DNA of 64,000 nt from Stictocephala bisonia (Eukaryota; Arthropoda; Insecta; Hemiptera; Membracidae). The DNA lies in assembly GCA_035578905.1 (NCBI GenBank), contig JAQJVL010002535.1, positions 29,791 through 93,790 on the forward strand, written 5' to 3'. Every line of letters starts with the position of its first letter. The first letter of the stretch is position 1. The translations under genes and the position numbers were made by a program. Below are positions 57,456-64,000 of the stretch, one piece after another. The notes beneath the pieces were generated by a model. The model was not told the origin of the DNA. It did no database searches and was given only the letters and a program-made list of their open reading frames with translations.

Positions 57456-57515
57456 ACATTCACTCCTCATATTCGCCCATATCTCTACGATCGGCATCTT
57501 AGAAATGAATAATGA
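57456..57515 (+). repeat. SINE tail fragment (family A/D)
   Basis: catattcgcccatatctcta, then cgatcggcatcttagaaatg. Confidence 0.6.
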
Positions 57516-57519
57516 ATCT

Positions 57520-58040
57520 ACTATGATGCAATTGACATCAAATTCAATTTTTATGACATTAAAATGTTATTTGAACAATAAGTGTAATCGAGATTTTAGC
57601 TTTTAATATTTGATTTTATCAAGCACTGAAACTAAGTTAGTTGGTTTTATTTCTAGGGTTGGCTTCGAGGATATAGAACTGAAATCGGTAAAACTTGACT
57701 GACCTTAACAATCACCTCATCTATTTATCCATCTGAAAAATGCCTATAGTAAAACAAATCTTATTACGTGAATATTTAATAAAAGAAACTTAAGATTATT
57801 TATATGTATGTCTTCTATTACATTTAGTATAAAATTTTACTCAAATTACGGTGAATTTGACGAATTTGTTGAATTTAAACTTGGGTAGAAATCACCATTA
57901 ATTTAAAAAGTACTAATTTTTAAATGTTATAAAAGCAAACATGGATTACATGACTTCTAATAATCATTATGCAATTATATAAATTTGGAAAGTAATTTAG
58001 CATTTAGTTTAGTGCATTTGTTTTTAGTAGCAAAGAACAG
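57520..58040. other. No recognised feature
   Basis: AT-rich, nothing supported. Confidence 0.35.
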
Positions 58041-58044
58041 TACT

Positions 58045-59480
58045 AAAAATACTCTTAATTACTCAGACTTCCCTCCCCTGACAGTGAGTGATGCAGGGCA
58101 CACCCTCAAACATGTACCACTGTTTTTGAGTTGCTGTGGAAGGGAAAAAAAACTTCACCCAAACCGCACCCTTAATTACTCAATGTGATTTCCCTCCCCT
58201 GACAGTGAGTGGAGCAGGGCACACCCTCAAACATGTAACACTGATTGTTGACGAGTTGCTGTTGGAGAAAGGAGTGGCAAGGAACTCACAGTACCTTAAT
58301 TACTCAATGTGATTCCCCTCCCCTGATAATGCAGGGCACACTGTTAAGCATGTACAACTGATTGTTGTTGAGTTCCAATTGAAGGGAATAGTGTCAAAGA
58401 ATTTACAGTACCTTGAACACACCCTTCATTATTCAATATGATTTCCCATCCTTGACAGTTCCCTCAAACATGTACCACTGATTGTCATTGAGTTTCTATT
58501 GAAGGGAGTAGTGGCAAAAAATTTACAGTACATTGAACATAACCTTAATTACTTAATATGGCTTCCCTCCCCTGACAGTGAGTGATGCAGGGCACACCTT
58601 CTAACATGTAATACTAATAGTTGTTGAGTTTCCACTGAAGGGAGTAGTAGCAAAGAATTTACACTACCTTGAACATAATCTTAATTACTTCCCTCCACTG
58701 ACAGTGAGTGATGCAGGGCACACCTTCTAACATGTAATACTAATAGTTGTTGAGTTTCCAGTGAAGGGAGTAGTAGCAAAGAATTTACACTACCTTGAAC
58801 ATAACCTTAATTACTTCCCTCCACTGACAGTGAGTGATGCAGGCACACCTTCTAACATGTAATACTAATAGTTGTTGAGTTTCCACTGAAGGGAGTAGTA
58901 GCAAAGAATTTACACTACCTTGAACATAACCTTAATTACTTCCCTCCACTGACAGTGAGTGATGCAGGGCACACCTTCTAACATGTAATACTAATAGTTG
59001 TTGAGTTTCCACTGAAGGGAGTAGTAGCAAAGAATTTACACTACCTTGAACATAACCTTAATTACTTCCCTTCACTGACAGTGAGTGATGCAGGGCACAC
59101 CTTCTAACATGTAATACTAATAGTTGTTGAGTTTCCACTGAAGGGAGGAGTAGCAAAGAATTTACACTACCTTGAACATAACCTTAATTACTCAATTTGA
59201 TTTCCCTTCCCTGACAGTAACGCAAGACACACCTTCAAGCATATATGACTGATTGTAGTTGAGCTGCTGTTGATGGGAGGAGTGGCAAATGTTATTTCTC
59301 GATGTGATTTCCCTTCGTGTTTCCCTTCGCTGACAGTGACGCAGGGCACACCCTCAAACAGATGCCACTTAACACCCTTAATTCATGATACCTAATTACT
59401 CAATGTGAATACACCCTTAATTTTCTGTCCCTTGGCAGTTATGTAGGGCAAACACTCAAACAAATACCACTGATTATAAT
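58045..59480. repeat. Diverged tandem array, about 11 units of about 126-130 bp
   Basis: Units share cttaattactcaatgtgat, ccctgacagtgagtgatgca, gggcacacc, tgttgagtttcc, aagggagtagtagcaaagaa and ccttgaacata. Five central units (about 58573-59190) are nearly identical with a 126-base period. Outer units are more diverged and carry indels, for example one lacks the gatgcagggcacacc block near 58455. That centre-to-edge gradient is typical of unequal exchange. The 67-codon frame at 57985-58188 is incidental. Confidence 0.9.
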
Positions 59481-59641
59481 CAGAACACTTAAACATATTA
59501 AAAAAGGAAATGTCTCATTCCCTAATTGAAAAAATAAATAAAATTAAGAAATTAATTTAAACTGACAAGACAGCAGTCTTATAAACACAAAATGTATGTT
59601 TGTTGCAGTTTTCTTAAAAATTAATTTAATTAAAAATTTTA

Positions 59642-59980
59642 ATTTACACTCTTTATTTAGAAAATATGTTTTTATAGCTATGCTTATCATATTCTGGTTG
59701 TATATCCTAAAATTTAATTTAGACGAACTGCTAAAATTTTAATTCAGTTCATCCACAATTTTAATAACTTTTTTTGATAAAAGAATATTTAACTAAGAAA
59801 AGAAGTTTAGTCAAACTAATCATAGAATTAACATTCTATTTAATAAATATAAATTAATGTAGAAACCAATCAAAATATCTAAAATTAAATTTAGACAAAC
59901 TGCTGTAGTTTTAATGCAATTCATCCAGTTTGAAAACAAATTTTTAATAAAATAATATTGAACTAAGAAAATAAAGTCTA
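59642..59980. repeat. Direct duplicate flanking the array, right copy plus partial third copy
   Basis: Matches 57217-57455 over about 240 bp. From about 59880 the aaatttagac(a/g)aactgct block restarts, giving a diverged partial repeat. Confidence 0.85.
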
Positions 59981-59989
59981 TTTTGTAAA

Positions 59990-60660
59990 TATATAATTGT
60001 ATTTGATACAATAAATACATCAAATACAAATGTTACATTTAAGTAAATTTTAACTAAATAAATGTAATGTTCTTTGATTCAACAGGAAAGTTGAGTCAGT
60101 TTATTTGATTTGATAACAGTATTGATAGTTGGTTATAAAGGAGCTGCCTAGATTATTTATGGCTAGTTAAAGATAAAATGTTCTTTGATGACTGGGCACC
60201 CGGAAGTCAATCAACGGATGGAACATGTGATAAGTTCTCAATCAAACGAAACCAGCTTGTGGTATGAACCAACCTAGTAAGGAATAGATTTTACTGACTT
60301 AATTTAGAATTGGGGTTGACAGATGCAATTCTTGAAATCTAAAATGGTGCAAACTCAAGACTGGTTGTGTGATTACGGCATGGGCCTCAATCTATCAAAT
60401 ATAAAAGACATAACTGCACATTTCTTTCTTTGTACAAAGATAATGTTGGTCAAAAATCAATGAAGCATGAAATTGAATGGTTATGTAGCTTGGTTTAAGG
60501 ATGATTTTTTATCGTTTTGTTCTTCTTTTAATTTAACAAATTTCAAAAGTACTTGAGACTTTTAGATACAAGGGTGTATCTGGCTACCTAACCAAAATTA
60601 TGAATCTTGTTCCACTATTATCCTTGTAATAACTCTTACATAGATACATAACGACTTTGT
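59990..60660. other. No recognised gene
   Basis: AT-rich. Nothing supported. Confidence 0.35.
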
Positions 60661-60669
60661 CATTCTATT

Positions 60670-60800
60670 CTGAATACTTCCCAATTCAGTCCTTCGTTAT
60701 TTATATCTCCTTTTAACCAAATCTTCCATGGTCTTCTTTTTGGTTTCCTTCCATCTTCTTGTGCCTCCAATAACTCCTTGCAATAACTTTTGCACTAAAC
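60670..60800 (-). pseudogene. Possible LINE C-terminal remnant
   Basis: On minus one frame reads GRKPKRRPWKIWLKGDINNE followed by GLNWEVF. This pattern (basic GR.(R)P..W, then an acidic helix and a W) is common at the C-terminus of RTE/L1-type reverse-transcriptase proteins. Short and decayed. Confidence 0.35.
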
Positions 60801-60804
60801 AAAT

Positions 60805-61490
60805 AACAGGAAAGGACAAACGTATCCTAAAACATTTTTATTTGCTATACCAAAATCAATGTTTGGTCCGGACAGAATAATTTTCCGGAACGAGGAAGTT
60901 TACGTAAGACATTACCTGACTTTATTTATTCTAACTGAATTATTTGTCAGCACATTCACTAAGTACATGGTTTAGAAAAGTGTCCATTATAAAATCAATA
61001 GAAAGGCGTTCATACAGTAGGAGGCCTCGACATAAATTGGCTTAAAGTGTTTATTTCTGTTACATTCTCTGACAAACATGAGCATTATGTGCAAGAGGAA
61101 ATGCACATGAAAAATGTGATAAACACAATTTCTTGATTCTTTTTTTGTCTGTAAAATTTAACTAGTTCTATTACTGTGTAATTAATTATACAAAGGATAA
61201 AAAAATTATTTTTTAATGTATAAGTATCTTTTTTCAAAAATGACACATCTCTTCAATTTATACTACTCAAAGTGGAATGAAAAGGTAAATAAAGTTGAAA
61301 GAAAGCAGTTTGAGATAATTTTATTTAATCTGTACACAGTAAACAAGAAGATTTAGATAAATATTACCTAAATATACACATTACTCATAATGATTCAAAT
61401 ATTTTATACCATCTTACTTGCAAGAAAATGTTCAACCAACAGAAAGGATCAGCTGATAACCTCTGGCTGTTCTTTTATCACTAAGCAATT
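60805..61490. other. No recognised gene
   Basis: AT-rich, nothing supported. Confidence 0.35.
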
Positions 61491-61494
61491 AATT

Positions 61495-61620
61495 AATTAT
61501 GCTTTCTAAGGAATAGTCCACCTTAGTTTGTAACAATGACTACATTCACTCATCTCCCTTAATTCAAAATCCTTATTCCCCCATATTTTGATCATTTGCC
61601 TCTTAAGTACAAATAAACAA
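61495..61620 (+). repeat. SINE tail fragment (family A/D)
   Basis: ttctaaggaatagtccacct, tagtttgtaacaatgactac, ttcactcatctccctta and a degenerate ccccatattttgatcatttg. Confidence 0.6.
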
Positions 61621-61830
61621 AACCCTATCAATTTCGTATTGCTGCCAAACACAAAATGTTGCTTATACAATCAGTTTCGTTAACATGGTAAATTAATAAT
61701 AAACAAACTGAATGAGCTACTGTCACTCTAAGCTAAAAATTATTTTTGACGTAATTTGGTAACTATCGAAAAATAAAAGTGTAGCAATCTTTCGTAGTAC
61801 AAATTTGATTTTTAATTACTTTCTTCAAAA

Positions 61831-62342
61831 AACCCAACAGTGCTTCAACTGTTGGGTCAACAATGGGAAAACCGGTTGTGCAGCAGAGCAATTTCTGAAC
61901 AAATGACAGGACTGTCGAAACTTGAATGTGATAATTGTAATGACATCAGTTGACTAATTGACTCCACAACTGTTGGGTCAACAATGGGAAAACCGGTTGT
62001 GCAGCAGAGCATTGTGTGAACAAATGACAGGATTGGCGAAGCTTGAATCTCATAATTGTAAAGACACCAGTTGACTAATTGACTCCACAACTGTTTGGTC
62101 AACAATGGGAAAACCGGTTGTACAGCAGAGCATTGTGTGAACAAATGACAGGACTGTCGAAGCTTGAATATGATAATTGTAATGACATCAGTTGACTAAT
62201 TGACTCCACAACTGTTGGGTCAACAATGGGAAAACCGGTTGTGCAGCAGAGCATTGTGTGAACAAATGACAGGACTGTCGAAGCTTGAATATGATAATTG
62301 TAATGACACCAGTTGACTAATTGAATCCACAACTGTTGGGTT
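61831..62342. mobile_element. Inverted-repeat-bounded 121-bp tandem array (4 full units)
   Basis: Units of 121 bp start caactgttgggtcaacaatg and contain aaaaccggttgtgcagcaga, acaaatgacaggactgtcga and gttgactaattgactcc. Four complete units run from about 61848 to 62331. The block is bounded on the left by aacccaacagt (61831-61841) and on the right by the complement actgttgggtt (62332-62342). The minus-strand open frames here (61857-62144, 62099-62332) come from the repeat and are not genes. Confidence 0.85.
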
Positions 62343-62344
62343 AT

Positions 62345-63575
62345 TCATGTCGTGTCATGCTATGTGGCACTCAACACTTGAGGACTGTTGTGATTGACAA
62401 GTGGTTTAGAATGTTCTCAAAACTTGTCATAAGAATGCAATAGATCAATATAACAAACAAAAACATGTGTCTTTTTCTAATTGTAGAAAAAATCTGAAAA
62501 TTAAAGTTGCTCTTTTAAATTTTATAACTCCATACTGATCACATACACGTATAAATTTGGTAAAAATTGTCTAATATGTTTGAAACTTTTACACAGGTTT
62601 CAAAGTTGAATTCTGTGATGGAATACTACTACAGTATCCAGGAATGCACTTAAATGAATGAGAAAACATAACAAAATAAATGTAACCATATCAAACTGCT
62701 TGCAAGTGAAACAAAACCAAGATTTCAAGCTGCTAAAAAACGATTTTGAGATTTTCATTTGTTCCCTATCTAAGCTTATCTGGCTCTGTGTGTAATTTGG
62801 CTTGACATCATAGGAACAACAATTGGTATTCTGGTAAATTATATGGCAAAAAAAGTCTGTCATACACCTAAAGAAATTTCAAAATGCCAATGCTGCACTA
62901 TCTTTTTAATTGCAAATACATCTGAGGTACAGTGTGTGTAACATCACTGCATGTGTATGGGGTGTGTGGGTGGGTCAGTACCACAGTACTTGTATGGGTG
63001 GGCTGGTGTCACAGAATAAATTATGGTCTTCTATTGAGTATTTATTTACGAATCCTCTTATCACTTTTTGTCTGATAAAGAGCACCTGGTGTCTACATTC
63101 TATCCATTTTACAAAGCATTTCCCGATTTGATCTTGTTTTTTTTAATTATCCGTGAACTGGATTATGTTTTGCGGTGGATGGTGGGCAGACAACAATATC
63201 TCAACTCACATGTGTATGTGTTTATGAGCATGTTCCATTACGTACACTTGTAGTATGAACTATTAACAAGTTTTTAATAAACAAGTCAAAATTTTGTAAT
63301 ATTGCATATAATCCGGCTTTTATATTTCACCACTTTAAGCTGAATAACCAGGTTCCTAATTGAATATATAGGATTATTAATATAGGAGAAACAAATATTG
63401 TCAACTCACTGTTTTTGTAATTTCAAAAATATTAAAAATCAAAAAAAGTCAAAACACTAAGATGTTCATTATGTTATTTAGAACAATGATTTCACTAAAG
63501 AAAAACAGTTATTTACAAAAAACAAAACCATGTACAACTGCTATCTTAGAATATTACTTCTTTGATCTGAATAAC
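62345..63575. other. No recognised gene
   Basis: A G/T-rich patch at 62930-63010 (gtatggggtgtgtgggtggg). Frames at 62600-62863, 62910-63131 and 63068-63253 have no domain or splice support. Confidence 0.4.
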
Positions 63576-63579
63576 TTAC

Positions 63580-63659
63580 CAGTGTTTTTCATTTCCCGGC
63601 CTTTACTTAGAAAAGTCATATTTCTCTTGTAATAGTTCAGAATTTCATTAGAACAACAT
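63580..63659 (-). CDS. Possible internal exon of an unidentified gene
   Basis: On minus an acceptor (ttacatggattatag) and a strong donor (CACTG|GTAAGTTATT) enclose 80 bases that are open in one phase, reading CCSNEILNYYKRNMTFLSKG then REMKNT. The residues look protein-like and the donor matches the consensus well. I do not recognise the family, and it does not fit the ORP9 PH domain. Could be an upstream ORP9 isoform exon, another gene, or chance. Confidence 0.4.
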
Positions 63660-63664
63660 CTATA

Positions 63665-64000
63665 ATCCATGTAAGGTTAATACAAAAATATTCAACCACT
63701 AATAAATAAATAATGAACGCAGCACTTTGATTGAGATATTCTTAGTTTTGTTTTTAACAGTATGAAAGCAAAATAAAAAATTTTTGGTAATTTTGGGTTT
63801 TGATCGGGTATAGCCTTTGAAAAAAAACTATTTTAAATTTGAGGGGTTTTTCTAAGATAATTTTGATTAAATTAAAATCCATTTAGGCGACATGGGATTT
63901 TAAAAAATAAAAATAAAACTTTTTGACAACTTTTTCATAAATCTAAAAAAAGAGTCGACCTAATTTATTCAAAATTTTGGATTTGTAATGATGGGAACAA
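63665..64000. other. No recognised feature
   Basis: AT-rich to the window end; a run such as gggttttgatcgggtatagc near 63795 may be repeat-derived. Confidence 0.3.

Noticed and set aside
57217..59884. LTR retrotransposon bounded by the 240-bp direct repeats
   Set aside because: No TG...CA ends, primer-binding site or coding remnants are visible, and a third partial copy sits beside the right one. Kept as a duplication pending a check.
61857..62332. Overlapping minus-strand frames with repeated CCTTGFPIVDPT-like peptides
   Set aside because: Produced by the 121-bp tandem units. The reading is the same noncoding repeat translated.

Overview
The window looks like nuclear DNA from an arthropod, most likely an insect (a hemipteran-like genome is a guess). 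It is AT-rich and has no operons. Very short phase-0 exons sit between kilobase-scale introns, and most of the remaining sequence is transposable elements, foldback elements and tandem repeats. Every long open frame is either a transposon gene or a by-product of a tandem repeat.

Host gene. Three minus-strand exons, at 20185-20286, 15926-16003 and 10210-10260, read without a break into the coiled-coil stretch that follows the PH domain in oxysterol-binding-protein-related protein 9 (ORP9/OSBPL9). All three have AG/GT borders, and their lengths (34, 26 and 17 codons) fit the human protein with no gaps. The region from about 10 to 20 kb is therefore intronic ORP9 sequence, and much of the rest probably is too. 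A GC-rich patch with an E-box and a GC box at 56.33-56.5 kb is a candidate upstream promoter or first exon. I could not find the PH-domain or lipid-binding (ORD) exons. Two further exon-like segments (44810-44877 plus, 63580-63659 minus) belong to nothing I recognise.

Mobile DNA, left to right: SINE copies and a pogo-type MITE (1.2-4.6 kb); a decayed DD41D mariner-family element with roughly 510-bp terminal inverted repeats (5.0-7.5 kb); a LINE remnant (8.8-9.3 kb); MITEs and foldbacks (13.5, 17.5, 18.1-19.1, 19.5, 19.9 kb); a head-to-head pair of a dispersed repeat (14.8-15.85 kb); an intact Ty1/copia retrotransposon with matching LTRs and a 5-bp target duplication (21.95-26.58 kb); a 20 x 160 bp array grown from that same dispersed repeat (26.67-29.87 kb); a piggyBac-like MITE (30.2-30.8 kb); a nearly full-length but broken LINE (about 32.98-38.32 kb); further LINE and RTE fragments (39.3, 40.3-40.95, 45.68-46.98, 60.7 kb); and three more tandem arrays (52.4-53.3, 58.0-59.5, 61.85-62.34 kb).

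The most unusual feature is the LINE at 33-38 kb. Its first ORF joins an SGNH-esterase-like domain to a macro domain that resembles the ADP-ribosyl-glutamate hydrolase TARG1/OARD1 and keeps the Lys and Asp positions used for catalysis in that family. An endonuclease/reverse-transcriptase ORF follows. I do not know of a description of this architecture, and it is the main candidate here for an undescribed system. A second theme is that several arrays lie inside or beside inverted-repeat-bounded elements and seem to have grown from sequence near the element ends.
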